Shown here piece by piece: positions 31,413-43,597 of a DNA stretch of 64,000 bases. A model generated the notes under the pieces. It was not told the DNA's origin, searched no databases, and saw only the letters and a program-made list of their open reading frames with translations. A program made the translations under genes and the position numbers. Position 1 is the first letter of the stretch. The number at the start of each line of letters is the position of its first letter. The stretch is from contig CAJQUW010011301.1 in assembly GCA_907163375.1 (NCBI GenBank), forward strand, positions 99,038 to 163,037. Direction: 5' to 3'. Source of the stretch: Prostheceraeus crozeri. Lineage: Eukaryota; Platyhelminthes; Polycladida; Euryleptidae.

Positions 31413-33283
31413 TCCTTCATGTTTTAAGACCTTCAAACATTTGAAGAAGATCATATATCAGATGAACCATTGGGGGTGAGTTCCAGCCCCAACTAAGAAG
31501 TTCAGATTGAGTAAAGAATGGACTAGTGGGAAATTACACAAATCCTGTCAACTTTTGGATCAAAAGTAGCCGTAGGATAGTCAAGAAGCTTGACAAGTTA
31601 CGACCCTTTGCCCACTTGAGGGTCAAGCTACAATGTTGAATATACAGTGTATATTCATTATGTAAGACTCTTTATGGGAATATTCAAGCTTCAGTTGATC
31701 TCGCTCTCAGACAAATATTCTGCTGGCGTCCGGACTAATTTGCCATGTCGCTTCATCGCTATGGTACATTAAGATTATATCATGTCTGTATAATATCCAT
31801 GAAGCGACGCAATTGATCTCTATAATATACCCCATTAAAAATGATGATGCTTTGTAAAAAATTAAAATTGTTTTTCTCTTGATGTCTAGCAAGGTTCTGT
31901 TTCTCCTCGAAATCATTCATATGTTCTCAAACATTTCTCGGAGTCTTTAACAAGCCTAGGTTTACGAAACAATTACGAACTTTTGTAGCGCTTTTTAATG
32001 AGGAAGTCAGTTTCGTAAGACTGCTAGAAATATCAAATTATCCTGTTATATGATTTTAAGGATATGACTGGAGATAGGCAGATAAGGAACATGAATGTTA
32101 AAGGGTGATTACGGATCGGATGTCGATGAGATAATATGTTGACGAGAATCCCACAGTTCATTACACGCGAAATGTCGGTACGATAGATCAGATTTTTATT
32201 TTTGATACACACTCTTATTTTTAATCAGATGTGAAATCTGATTCCGCCATGTTGAAAAATTATTGTATAATATGACTTCATAGGGAGAATCTTCGAAATT
32301 CTTTTACTTGCGGTAGAATTATAGAAAATTTTTTCATTCCTGAGCATAGAGTAGGGATATGTAAGTAGGGTGTCGACTCAAAAAAAGCATCTGTATACAG
32401 TGAAAATTTTTATATCAAAAGATTTAGTTTTTTGCGGAGATTACGTTCCCGTGGTCCAAAAGATTATTTGAGCAATTTTAAAAAAGTCAAAATTTTGCCA
32501 ATTTACATACTACCGAGATGACGCACCCGTGTAAGTAGTATAAAACAAGTTGGATATCAAAAAGAATGAATGAATATTTGCTAATAAGCATCCTAACCAA
32601 GCGGAAATTAAGCTGATTATCAAGGGAATTTCATGATCCGTATTATAATGGAAGTCTTCATGAAAAAGTCACGATATTATTCATGCTTTCTTAGCTGAAA
32701 TTTCAAGTTTTTAATTCAATTTTCACCGGCATGATTTTATGATTCACTATATTCATGTTTCATTTCTCAGTCTGCGAGTGCACTCAGCACATGGCTGACA
32801 AAAACAGTTGCTGGTGGCTTTTACAATACTTTTCATACTGACAGAGCAGGAATTGTGCGTTCTGCGACGCTCCAGGTAGCATCGCCCCTGAGCTCCTTGT
32901 TCCTGTGTAGTGTGCATTTGCAGAAATCCGAGAGAGATTGCAGTTTATTTCAGGTCCGGAGAAATACCAATGAAACGACTCGTTATCCATTTATTGACCC
33001 GAGTTACAATGCAAGGTTTGATAAGAGAATAGGCAAGTTTTTCGAGCTGCCATTTGGTTGATCATTGCCATTTGCAACATTAATGAAAATCGCTGCATTC
33101 GTCGCTGCCATAGAAAAAATTGTTATAATGTGGCAACATGTGTGAATTTAGAGATTGGAAAAAATACCCATCACTATTAAGTTGCCATCTCCTCTGTCCA
33201 AATGAAAATGCAAAGCCAGCGTGGACAAAACTTTGTCAAATTAATAAGATGGAAAAAAAGACAAACATAAAAAGCTTTAAGTA
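31413..33283. other. About 1.9 kb of DNA without a recognised gene
   Basis: No recognisable gene, RNA or inverted repeat. Confidence 0.45.
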
Positions 33284-35033
33284 CGTGGTGTGATCCAAAA
33301 TGTCTCGGACTAGCTTAGTTGCAGTTATTCCATAATAACGAATACTGTCCAGCTGTTTATTTAGGTTTCTAAGGCACAAGAAATATTGTTGTAGAAACAT
33401 GTTTAGTTCATTTTATATTTTTTACTAATTTATTAAACTTATTACTCGAATTTCAGTTTTTTTCTAAGTTTATCACTTGAAAATCATGAACATATTACCA
33501 GTAAAAATTTCGCCATATTCTTCAGGAGAAAGTATCAGAAGAGAAGACCTTTAACTCTAAAAAAATTAACTTTATTTTTCTTTTTCCCATAAATGACCCG
33601 TTTACTCGTACATTTGTCACTTTCTTCCAGCGACTTTGCAATTCCCTCGTGAAAAAAATTAGAAAAGCCTCGTGAAAAAAATCAGGTGATAAGGAATCGA
33701 AAAACTGATTGACAGAAGTTTTAATTCATTTGATGAGTCAATGAAGTGTTTTCGCATGTGTTTTTAAGGAATCTGAAGAGATAGAAATCACTCGGGGCGA
33801 TGTCAGGTGAGAAAGGATGATGGTCCAAAAGATGGAACCCGTTCTTTGCTATTGCATTGGTCGTTTCGTGACTGGTGTGTATTAGAGCATCGTCGTGTAG
33901 CAGAAATTAAGGAATGTTTTGTGGCTTTCTAATATTCTTCCTGACATCAGACAACAGGTGTGAATGGTACTTACTGTCTATTCGAATAGTTCTGTCAGCA
34001 AAGTCAACAAGTTGAATCCCTGAGGCATTCCAAAACACGGTCAGTATCAATGATCGACGATGCGTCGTTCCAGATCGCATCCTCAATGGTACGGACTCGC
34101 CGGGTTTCTGCCACTCTGCAGATTCTCGTTTAATGTGTGGTAGATACAGAGATAAAGGAGTTTCATCTTCTGGTAGAATATAGCACAATAACTGCCCCCC
34201 CCCCATAACTTTCGTGCAGATCCAAATTCGACTGTGCCGCTTGAACTCTGTTTTGTTTCACTTCGGGCGAGAGAAACTTCGGCACAGTACGGGAGAACAA
34301 TTTTCAATAACCAAGCTCTTTAACCATGTCATAACAAGAGGAATAACAAATCCGTAGTTGCTTTGATATTTCACATGCGGTTATTCTCCTGTGCGTCAAT
34401 ATCGGTTCATCACATTCCGTAATTTTATCATCCGGTATCTCTTGTGGCCTAGCAACGAGAGTAATCCTGCTCTACAGACTGTCTCCCTCTTTTGAATTCG
34501 CTGATCCAAAAGTACACCGTTGTTCGTGATAGTGCATTGCTACCATAAGCGAGGTTCAATTCACCCAAAATGTCACTACTAGTGAATTCGCCGATCATGG
34601 GAAATCGTACTGCACTTCGGTATTCGATAGCAAAAGCGGTGGAAGTATTCATCATGATGACTGCATAATAAAGGAACAAGCGATTGAGGTCTTGCTGAAA
34701 GTATGACATCAATAATCACTTAATCACGTGACAGATGAAGAATGTGAGACGTCACAAACAAATGCCCTTTGAATGTATAGGCGAAATCAATTTCACTTAG
34801 AAAGTTGGATAAACTGAATACTGGTAGACTGGTTAGATAAACAGATAAAGTTAGAAAAATACTGAAATTCGAGTAATAAGTTTAATAAATCAGTAAAAAT
34901 ATAAAATGTACGAAAAAGCTTCTACAAACATATCTTTTGTGCCTTAGAGACCTAAATAAACAGCTGGAACAGTATTCGTTATCAAGGAATAGCTTCAGTT
35001 AAGCTAATCCGGGACATTTTGGATCACACCACG
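33284..35033 (-). mobile_element. Mariner-type DNA transposon, complete ends, dead transposase
   Basis: 1,750 bp with unusually long terminal inverted repeats of about 190 bp (33284-33474 and 34844-35033; outer sequence CGTGGTGTGATCCAAAATGTC) and TA duplications at 33282-33283 and 35034-35035. The minus strand encodes a mariner transposase in several frames: the helix-turn-helix part TTVYFWISEFKRGRQSVEQD (34449-34712), VFWNASGIQLVDFADRT (first Asp), LLHDDALIHTSHET (second Asp) and SPDIAPSDFYLFRFLK (third Asp), so the DD34D triad is still recognisable. Several frameshifts and stops are present. The arms differ by about 10 percent, suggesting age. Confidence 0.85.
33737..34712 (-). pseudogene. 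Mariner transposase (broken)
   Basis: Lies inside the 33284-35033 transposon. It begins with a DNA-binding helix-turn-helix block near 34700, and the catalytic block runs from about 34060 down to 33740. The middle around 34200 contains a C run (34195-34204) where the frame changes. All three catalytic Asp contexts of DD34D transposases are visible, but no single frame carries them. Confidence 0.8.
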
Positions 35034-35819
35034 TATGTAGGTTAAGTCTGAACAGAAGCGGAAATAATGAATACATGGGTGGCAAAAAGATGACAGCTTT
35101 CGTAGTGCATGGGTTCAGTATCTAAATAAGTTCGCACTCAATTATAATTTATTAAGTGCCATATCTAACTTATTCTGAAAAGTCCAGGGGAAAGGAAAGT
35201 CAATTCAACCATGCATCATTCGTAATTGGCCAATACATCTCAAATTAACAGAATAAAGAAATCTGCCGATGACGAATTCCATATTCCATCTCATGCCATG
35301 GTCGAAGAGGACAAGTTATACGTGTAGCTGATTGCGTAGTGAGATTCACCGAATCTCAATTGTTTGGTTACATCATCTGCATAGTGTGCTATGCATGCCA
35401 TGATATAGGGTAGGGGCCTAAATGCAAATACGAAATGGGATTGAAATTTTGTTCATCGAATCAGCATATTATGTTACATGACAATATTCATTCTTTGATA
35501 ATGTATGTATAGTTCAAAAAACCTATGTTGCTCTGAGTACTGAAAAGGCATTGAGCCGCTACTATGGGGTCGGTAATACTGCGCAGAGTATTCGCAAATA
35601 GATATCTAATTTTCCTAAAATACTTATATTGTAATGAAAATTGTTTGTACTGTTACAAACGGCATCTATTTCTTGAAGCACAACTGGTATCATCTGTTAT
35701 CTGATTTAACCCCGATCATTGCCTGATGATCAATCTGAAAGTTGATGTTTCAAATTTGAAAAGTCTCTGCCACTGTTTTTATCCACTTGTAATTCAAAAT
35801 AAAAGTTGAAGGTAAAACT
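35034..35819. other. Non-coding DNA between mariner and Penelope relic
   Basis: No gene recognised. Confidence 0.45.
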
Positions 35820-36460
35820 ATTTACAAAGGCAGACGTTTCGTGATTCTGTCACAGCCTCAGTGCCAGTAAAATCAGAAAGTGACGGAAGCACAAATGTGA
35901 AGTGAATCTTAAATACTAATCGATTCGATCGCTTAGTCGCGGGCATCCGTCAACCAACCAGCTCTTGTTTCCTGTTCAGACCTGGATTCGTAGTCCTAGT
36001 GTACCTAGCTTCAGTAATGCGGCTTTCAATAGGTGAATTGTGCTTGTTAAGAATCATGAGGTTGAAATCTCTAATAGTCATGTTACGCCGATGAAAATAT
36101 TTCGCATGTTCAGAAAGGGCACTGTTATTATTACCAGCTTTTAAACTACTTGTATGATCTTTTAGACATCCAAGAAAAGGACGACTAGTATGACCGATGT
36201 ACTCTTGTTGACAGAATTGGCAAGTAAATTGATACACTACGTGACGATCATCACATGCATAGTTAATACCATTAAGACTATTGCATAAGTCACAATTTTT
36301 GTACTTACGAGACCTATTTTTATTCAGGTTACTCACTGTTTTGTTAGGTTTGCTAACTAAGGTTACCGGTAGATCATGTTTATTAATAAGGGAATTAATT
36401 TTTTTAATTAATATTTCAACCTCATGATTCTAAGCAAGCACAATTCTCCTTATTTCGATT
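35820..36460 (-). pseudogene. Penelope-like retroelement fragment with GIY-YIG endonuclease
   Basis: The 128-residue minus-strand frame (35950-36336) has a CDLC zinc-binding start, then HVVYQFTCQFCQQEYIGHTS (the GIY-YIG core, here VYQF...EYIG), LKDHTSSLKAGNNNSALSEH, and ESRITEARYTRTTNPGLNRK, the typical C-terminus of Penelope-like elements (E-A-x-x-I-x-x-x-x-P-x-L-N). Downstream, around 35825-35870, the sequence GCAGACGTTTCGTGATTCTGTC resembles their 3' untranslated region. The reverse transcriptase domain is missing, so this is a truncated insertion. Confidence 0.8.
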
Positions 36461-37966
36461 CATATACCTACAGAAAGATCTTATTTACATTTTAGAGTCA
36501 ATATCTAGTTAATCTATTGGCCATAAAGTAACGGAAAACACTTCTGAAAAATTTTTAAGTCATGCAATATAATTTCATTAACTTGAATTGAGTAAACATG
36601 AAAATGAAGTAAGCTAAAACAAACTTATAATGAAGCTTGTAACTAAGCTTGTTTCATGTGGATTGTCCTTTTCTTGTGTCCTCCATCAGCTTCAAATTAC
36701 CAAATCGGAGAACGAGACATACCAATGTTCTCACCTACGAATCGCACCGTGGTCTTCTGATTCGGAAGCATGACTTTATTCTTCGAACAATCAAGATGCT
36801 CGGCTGCATTTCTGACATCGACTTATTTGACTTCAATCATGCAAGATTCAAGCGCATCATAAAGACACGTTTTACATGATGCGGATGTTGTTTTTAAAAT
36901 TCATTCCTCTGACTATATTATTTTCATTTCAACTTCAATTTTTTAAAAAGTGACTGTAACTGGCGAAAGCTGTAGCCATTTTATCGAAATAAAGAAATAA
37001 AGAAAGCTTATACTTCACTCTAAATTATCATTATCTTAAAATGTAAATTATAATTTTTAAGTTTTGTACAATTCTGATTTACTCATAACTTTCTTGAAAG
37101 CGCTTCAATTTTAAGGACAAGAATTTACTGTAAATTACAATTTACAGCAAGTATTACAAAAACCTTGATATATGATTTTAAAGATATGATAAAGTATGAT
37201 AATTTTCGAAACACTGGAATAGCAATATTTGTTACTACAACACATGTGGGATATTTCTTCCTAAAACGATTCGACATCTGTGATATCACTTGATAACAGT
37301 CTAGGGCCAAACTTTGAAGTGACTTTTACTTAATATTTAGACGGTTTTAGTCGCTGAAATTTTGACACACGACTCGGATAAGCATTAGCATAACTTTTAT
37401 CCAAAAAACGAAAATGGCAAAAAAGTTCACATAATAGTTATTACCGCCGTCCAAAAAATGAACATATGCGATTTGTCGCGACAGCGATGAATAGCTGCAT
37501 TCATGGATGAAAGAACATACATGTATTAATTCAAATTTCATTTATACTTTGTCAATGGTCAAGTGATCTCAATTTATCAATATACCAAATTTTGAAACAA
37601 TTTAACAAAAACTCTTATTTTAAAAAGAACATTCAAATAAATTCGTGTTTTATGTTCTCCGGAGCCAAATTTGACAAAATTAAGATTGCTCATCAGAAGT
37701 ACATGTACTTAGAAACAGGGAGTCACAAAAACTGGAGTCGTCAGCTGTAAAAAAGTCTCTATGCAGCTCCGCTAGACCCCGTGTAAAAGTTAGGTTGACA
37801 GTTAGTTGCTTTCAGCATGACAATTAGCATTTTCCCTTCATGTTAATTACTTTATCAAGCTGATATGAGATCGCTTTTCCGAAGAAAAGTACAATTTTTC
37901 TCTTTGGTTTATGAAAGCCGTACAGAAATATGAACCACATGAGATAAAATCAGAGAAAGAAAGGTT
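36461..37966. other. Non-coding DNA, about 1.5 kb
   Basis: No recognisable gene. Confidence 0.45.
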
Positions 37967-38339
37967 CATGCCCAGAGCACTCTTCATGAGATGATAACAC
38001 TCGGAGATGAGCTGCATGTCTCCGTACTCAATGCCGTTGTGAACCATCTTCACGAAAGGCCCGGAAGCAACGGAGCCAACCTAATCACAGCATGGCTCCT
38101 CATGCACCTTGGCAGCGATGCTTTGGAAGATAAGCTTGATGTGTGGCCAAGCTTTAGGATCGCCTCCGGGCATCAGACTGGGACCGGACCGCGCGCGCGC
38201 CTTCTTCCTCACCACTAACTCCACTGCCTACTAACAATGATCCTTTCTCCTCAACTCTTTCGTACGTCTGTTACTATGCTGTGAGTGTATTCAGAGTTGC
38301 CTCCATCAGTGATGATATCTCCAGCTTCCAACATGAAGA
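37967..38339 (-). pseudogene. 6-phosphogluconate dehydrogenase fragment (host)
   Basis: The minus strand reads LEAGDIITDGGNSEYTHS, then [37 protein letters not shown], and [18 protein letters not shown] followed by [12 protein letters not shown]. These match the central NADP/substrate-binding part of 6-phosphogluconate dehydrogenase of the pentose phosphate pathway, including the catalytic region K-x-x-H-N-G-I-E-Y. Frame changes occur near 38250 and 38170 (a GC-repeat, GCGCGCGCG) and the DWVGDEGAGH motif is damaged, so it is a pseudogene or a badly damaged exon. It ends at ALGMN, where unrelated sequence starts. Confidence 0.85.
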
Positions 38340-38343
38340 GTTA

Positions 38344-38475
38344 ATCATATATATATATATAGGTAAAAAGTAAAATACAAATGCTATAAAGTATGTAAAT
38401 AATACTACAAAAGAAAAACAACTTTTATCAGCTGCCGATCGATTTCAGCCGTTTCTGGCTTGTCAAGGCAATCAG

Positions 38476-38551
<76 letters not shown>
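38344..38551. repeat. Two TA microsatellites flanking a 117-bp insert
   Basis: A short TA run at 38347-38360 and a longer one at 38477-38551 enclose a segment containing CTGCCGATCGATTTCAGCC. They lie exactly between the two oppositely oriented 6PGD fragments. Confidence 0.85.
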
Positions 38552-38553
<2 letters not shown>

Positions 38554-38600
38554 TCTGGGCATGAACCACGATCAAATGGCTGAGACTTTCAAAGAAAGAA
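38551..38600 (+). pseudogene. Second 6-phosphogluconate dehydrogenase piece, opposite strand
   Basis: The plus strand reads ALGMNHDQMAETFKE, the part of 6-phosphogluconate dehydrogenase that directly follows the LMKSALGMN end of the minus-strand fragment at 37967. The first 17 bp (TGCTCTGGGCATGAACC) are an inverted copy of that fragment's end. Confidence 0.75.
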
Positions 38601-40567
38601 AGCGTCCATTATGGCGACAGATTGTTAAGAACAACCCACATTTAGCGATAGTCCTCATTTTATCTGAATGCAATGCGATTGCTGTGAGCTCCATGGATTT
38701 CAAATAAATGCCTCGAGGGAAAATGTCAGCAAAATAGTAAATTCTGGTGATAATTCTGTAGAATCGTTCTAATCTGGTCAAAATGCGTCTGTCAAATACC
38801 GATGATAATGGATGGTGCATTCAATAATTATCATCAAATTTGACGATAAAAATGCTTTTAAAGATTAATATCTTAAGAAAGAAAGAATATTCCTGCATCA
38901 GGACAAATGTGTCTCAAATCCAAGAATTCCTGAAATACTCAGAATTAAGATTGCCATATTTTCCCGAGAATATAGCCCACAGGTTATGTCTTTTTGTATT
39001 TTAAGTGAAGGTTCTGCTTGAAGGCGTGTTTCATGAATGGATTATATTTCCTGTGATTTAATTGTCACAATCTTTTAATAATAAGCAGGAGTTCCCGATG
39101 AAGCGCAACAATGATGATTTTCATCAATTTCCATCAGAATTGATATTGATTCAGGTACAGTAATGAGGCAATTATTCTTACTTTGATAATATATTTTGAG
39201 ATATAGGATTTGAGACATGGATAATATTGAGCACCAATATTCGGAATGACTTATTCAAGACACGGAGAATAAGCGAGCACATAATTCTTGCGAAATTCAC
39301 TTTTGTAAGAGTATAATATTCCGGAAACTCTGTTTGAGATCGAGTATGACTTAAAATTAGACGTACCTATACGTAAATAATTGTCTATGGATTAGGACTT
39401 TATCAGCATTGACATGCCTTCACTGTCATGAAGCCAACTATGAAAACTTCTTAGCACTCATTACAAAGAACCTAGCTTAAACTGAAGTCATATACCTCGA
39501 GCAAAAACAGTCGTGAATTCAATATTAAATAGCATTATTGCCTAAATGTACTTCCCAATAGTTGTGTCTTTGAACATTATCCCTACAAAGCGGATAAGTA
39601 ACAAAAATTAATAAATTTTCTTCATGACCTGTAACGGTTATTCAAAGTACATCAACTGCTTAACTTTCAGAAATATTGTACACTTCTGCCAGTCGATTTT
39701 AACTGACTAGACAATTAATGTCGTCAATCGTCGACATAAAGCCTAATTACGTAGAATGATCGGCTTGCTGGTCTTCAAAAGTTATGACCGGGGTCAGTCC
39801 GTCGGCCGCCTCCAATCCGTATGGTATGTTGATTATCTACAGGATCAGGAACTTATATTTAGGCCAACTCGTAGCCGCATGTTTTGGCTCTCATATCTTC
39901 TGCTATGCTGTCTGGCAAGCCAAGCCTTACATATATGGCAGCAAGATTACCACATGATCGAAATAGAGGCTTTAGACACCGACGCATCGGGCATTTAGCA
40001 ATGATAATAAGATAAAAATCTAGCGTCTTTAGAAATGAGGAACTACTTTGAAATCGATCCCATGGAAGAGAAGTATGTCGCCTGATGTGTCTACGTCCTA
40101 CGAGTGTAAACTATTCTTTTAGTTTGCATGGTCGATGCAATTAACAAGAATCTTGAACTTGTCATTCTATTTCACTTTACATCGCTTCAGTGTTTGAAAT
40201 TGGCATGTTACCACGCCCATGTTGCTGGTATGTTGGTCTGGTATGCCATGCATGGACCAGGGTGTGCCAGGAGAGGCGGTTTCATTTTCAAAATTTCCCA
40301 TTATATTTCTTGACGGTTTCTGATGTATTTATGCATGAAAGTTTTGAAAATCATAGTTTAAAAATAATATGATCAGCCCTTTTCTAGAAAATGACGAAAA
40401 TTCAAAATGGCGGACAGGAAAACCGAAACTGCATTCTGGGGCTGAAATATAGATATTGCCAACCATTTCGTCAACAGCTTCCTATATAATTTGGTCCACT
40501 TTTCAATCATCACCGTTAGAATATCACACCGATAGATCGCATCATACTTGAAGTAATGATTAACGAA
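38601..40567. other. Non-coding DNA left of Polinton B
   Basis: No protein family recognised. At 40403-40415 CAAAATGGCGGAC matches the YY1 consensus, and at 40431-40440 GCATTCTGGG is the complement of the ZNF143/Staf word CCCAGAATGC. Both are typical of broadly active metazoan promoters. No transcript can be assigned. Confidence 0.4.
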
Positions 40568-40993
40568 AGTAGTATATAGTGTGACATCCGGCGCGACGCT
40601 TCGCTTCGCTTGCGCCGGATGTCACACTTTTGCGGGTTTTTCAAAAAAATCAAAATTTCAAAAATTTCAAAAATTTAGGTAGACTTCAAATTTCACGTGG
40701 CCGAAGACCTAAATTCACAAATTTGGGCGTTTTTAAAAATACCCAATTTTTCAAATTTTACAAAATCTCAAAATTTGAGAATTACAATTTTCACCCCTGT
40801 TAAAATCATGACCGTTCCAGGACACCGAAAAAATCAGAAAAGTTAAGAATCTCAAATTTGAGAATTACAATTTTTACCTTGAAAATCATGACCGTTCCAG
40901 GACACCGAAAATCATAAAAGTTGAGAATTTCAAATTCATGAATTTTATCCATCTTTTAGGTTTTTAAAATATAACATGTGACTAATAATATTT
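40568..40993. repeat. Left terminal inverted repeat of copy B with terminal hairpin
   Basis: The outer 130 bp differ from copy A and contain a hairpin with 17-bp arms (AGTGTGACATCCGGCGC at 40578-40594 and inverse at 40612-40628) around a 17-nt loop of GCTTC repeats. From GAAGACCTAAATTCA inward it matches copy A, with two GACCGTTCCAGGACACC units. Confidence 0.93.
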
Positions 40994-41001
40994 CTTTAAA
41001 A

Positions 41002-41594
41002 ATGGAAGAAACAAAAATGGAAGAAACCGCAAGAATATATCCTTCGTTATCATATGAACGTAGTTCTACTTTAATGGACATTGAAAAGATTAACATTGAA
41101 AAATGAATAAAGAAAAACACAAAGATAGAGTTAGGTATATGAAAGATAAGGAATCTCAATTATTATTAAGATTAGAGCATTATAAAAAATTAAGAAAGAG
41201 ATAGACTAAAGTTAAGAATGTAACACAAGGAATTGGCATATTCTTAACAATAAGTTTAGGTGCTTTAACAATTGTTATATCTTCAGGTGTTTCAGTAATT
41301 CCAGTAGTTGCTACAGCTTTAACAGGTACGGGTGTTTTTGCAACTTCACTTGTTACAATGTTAGATAAATCTTTAATAACTAAGAAACGAAAATCATTAA
41401 AAACTAAGCATTTACATATTAAAGAAGTCTATGATAAACTACACTACTACTTTCAAAGAGTATGTGATGATAATGTTATTACGTTAGATGAGATTGAAAA
41501 ATTTGATCAAATAGCTAATGAAGTAAATCAAACCTTTCAATTACAGTCCGAAAAAGTTGATGATAAGAATAAACAGGATGGCAAAAATTTCTAG
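41002..41594 (+). pseudogene. Small membrane protein, copy B
   Basis: Counterpart of 3742-4338: same A-rich leader and ATG, charged helical head, two hydrophobic helices and the VITLDEIEKFDQIANEV tail. The tail after this box differs from copy A (TFQLQSEKVDD against ISFHLKTEKVDD). Not one continuous frame. Confidence 0.6.
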
Positions 41595-41736
41595 TGATGG
41601 TAAAACTTTTACTGGTGGTAAAATTTCTAATGAAGAAAATGATAAAATTTTTTTAGAAGAGCTAAAAACTTTAAGCGAAAATTTAAGCAAAACTTTATTA
41701 AACAAAACTTAAAACGAGAAAACTTTAAACGAAAAG

Positions 41737-42665
41737 ATGTCAAACAACAAAGCAATAAAAAATAATTTGTTCAGTAAAATGTTATTGCTGTATTCCAATG
41801 TTACCACAAAATTCAAATATTATATTTTAAAAATGGATAAAATTAGAGCTGATAACTTTAAAAGAATAAAACAATTAGAAGAGTTAATAAAACAAAGAAA
41901 TATTATGAAAGAAAATCATCTTCAACATAGAATGATAAAAGCTGGTATTCAATCTGATATGTTTGAAAAAATGCAGCAAACCGAGCAAATAAAAACTGAT
42001 TTTGAAAAAAAACTATGAAACCATTTAAAACTCTTGAAAAAGAACTTACAAATAATGATAAACAAATTGATATAACAGATCCAGAGCACAAAACTATATT
42101 AGATGACTATGGATTACTAGAATCAAACATTAATAAGAAATTACCAAAATCTATGCAATTTGAACATTCTATTTCATTTATAGATGGAAAAACAATACCT
42201 AGATTTTATCTCGGTCAAAAAGAAATATTTCCACGACCTTTTCGAGGTTTAATTTTTTCACCAGATAAATCTCATTTTAATTTAGATAGAAATTTTGTTA
42301 ATCTTTTAAGAGGAGCAGATTTAAATAATTATGCTGTAGAAGATCTCATAAAATATAAAGCTATGTTAGACAGAGTTGGTGCAGTAAAATCTCTTAGACG
42401 TTATAAACAATTAGAAAATTTATTATCATCGGGAGTTAAAGTAGGGAAAGGTTTATCTGAAAAACAGAAAACAGAAACAATTATATTTTTACCAGATGAT
42501 CCACAAGAATTACTAAATAGATTAAATATTTTAATATCTGCAATAAAAGAAGGACATAATTCTAGTTTCAATGAAATTCATGCTATATTGAAAAGACTGT
42601 TAGAAAAGAAGATTCTAAATGAAGAGGATTATAAAAGTGTAGCTGAAATATGTTGTTGTTTTTAA
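41737..42665 (+). pseudogene. Conserved Polinton protein of unknown function, copy B
   Basis: Counterpart of 4496-5427. It starts with MSNNKAIKNNLFSKMLLL, then the basic coiled coil, KTILDDYGLLESNINKK, FRGLIFSPDKSHFNL and NLLRGADLNNYAVEDL. The C-terminus after KSVAEI differs slightly from A. Broken in this copy too. Confidence 0.5.
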
Positions 42666-42722
42666 TTTTTTATAAAAAAAATATTTCATAAAAAAATATT
42701 TATTTAATTTTTTAGTTTAAAA

Positions 42723-43511
42723 ATGTGTTCAGCAGATTTAGACAAAATTAATAATCATTTAGAAAATCTAACAGAGATTTTGGGTTCATCAAAATTTAGT
42801 ACGACGTTAAAAATTATAACAACTACTTCATCACACACTTGTAATTTAGAACCCATTCTACATTTGGAGCAAAATAAAAATTATCAAATTGCATTGACTA
42901 GTTTCTCTACATTTAACACTATACAAAACGTTATCAAAGATGTGAATGATCAATTTAGATATTCTACTGATAAAGGTAAAACATGGAAAATACTAACTTT
43001 TCTTCCTGGTTCTTACGAAGTTGAATCAATATCAAATGAAATTAAGAGACATTTAGGTATACCATTTAAAGATAAGAAACAATTACATTTTGCAGTTGAA
43101 CCGGCAGTTAATAAATTTTCTCTTACTTTAGACGAAAATCATCAAGTTGATTTTAATCATGATAGATCATTGTCAAAGCTATTAGGATTTAATAAACAAA
43201 CTTATAGTCAAGGTTATCATTTAGGTGAGAAGATTCCAAAAATAACTGAAATAAATTCAATTGTTGTACATTGTGACATTATTGAAGGAGGATATATAAA
43301 TGGTAAATTATCAAATTTAATATTCAGTTTTCCAGCTTTTACTGTACCCATTGGTTATAGACTAAATGTAATTCCACAAACATTAATATATTTCCCTATT
43401 ACAAGAAAAACTATTAACAACATTAACATGAGAATCACTGATGAAAAAGGACAAGAAATAAATTTTGGAGGTGAAGAAATTATGATAGATCTTTTGGTTC
43501 GGGAGGTATAA
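42723..43511 (+). CDS. Penton-like minor capsid protein, copy B
   Basis: 262 residues in one frame, the better copy of the gene at 5507-6294. The N-terminal helix (CSADLDKINNHLENLTEIL) is followed by strand-rich sequence with HLEQNKNYQIALTSF, RYSTDKGKTWKILTFLPGSY, VDFNHDRSLSKLLGFN, EKIPKITEINSIVVHCDI, FPAFTVPIGYRLNVIPQTL and a final MRITDEKGQEINFGGEEI. The order and spacing match Polinton/adintovirus penton proteins. It starts after a TTTTTTAGTTTAAAAATG leader. The ATPase gene follows after 86 bp. The assignment rests on remembered family landmarks. Confidence 0.7.
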   Translation: MCSADLDKINNHLENLTEILGSSKFSTTLKIITTTSSHTCNLEPILHLEQNKNYQIALTSFSTFNTIQNVIKDVNDQFRYSTDKGKTWKILTFLPGSYEVESISNEIKRHLGIPFKDKKQLHFAVEPAVNKFSLTLDENHQVDFNHDRSLSKLLGFNKQTYSQGYHLGEKIPKITEINSIVVHCDIIEGGYINGKLSNLIFSFPAFTVPIGYRLNVIPQTLIYFPITRKTINNINMRITDEKGQEINFGGEEIMIDLLVREV

Positions 43512-43597
43512 ACTCCCACGCGAAGCTAGAGAAGTTAAATTTTCTTCTTCTTCTTTAAAAATAAAAATAAAATAAAAATAAATTTTTTTTTAAAAAA

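Noticed and set aside
35720-35760. Hammerhead-ribozyme-like CTGATGA...GAAA near the Penelope relic
   Set aside because: Penelope-like elements can carry hammerheads, but stem II does not pair here and the other stems are not visible.
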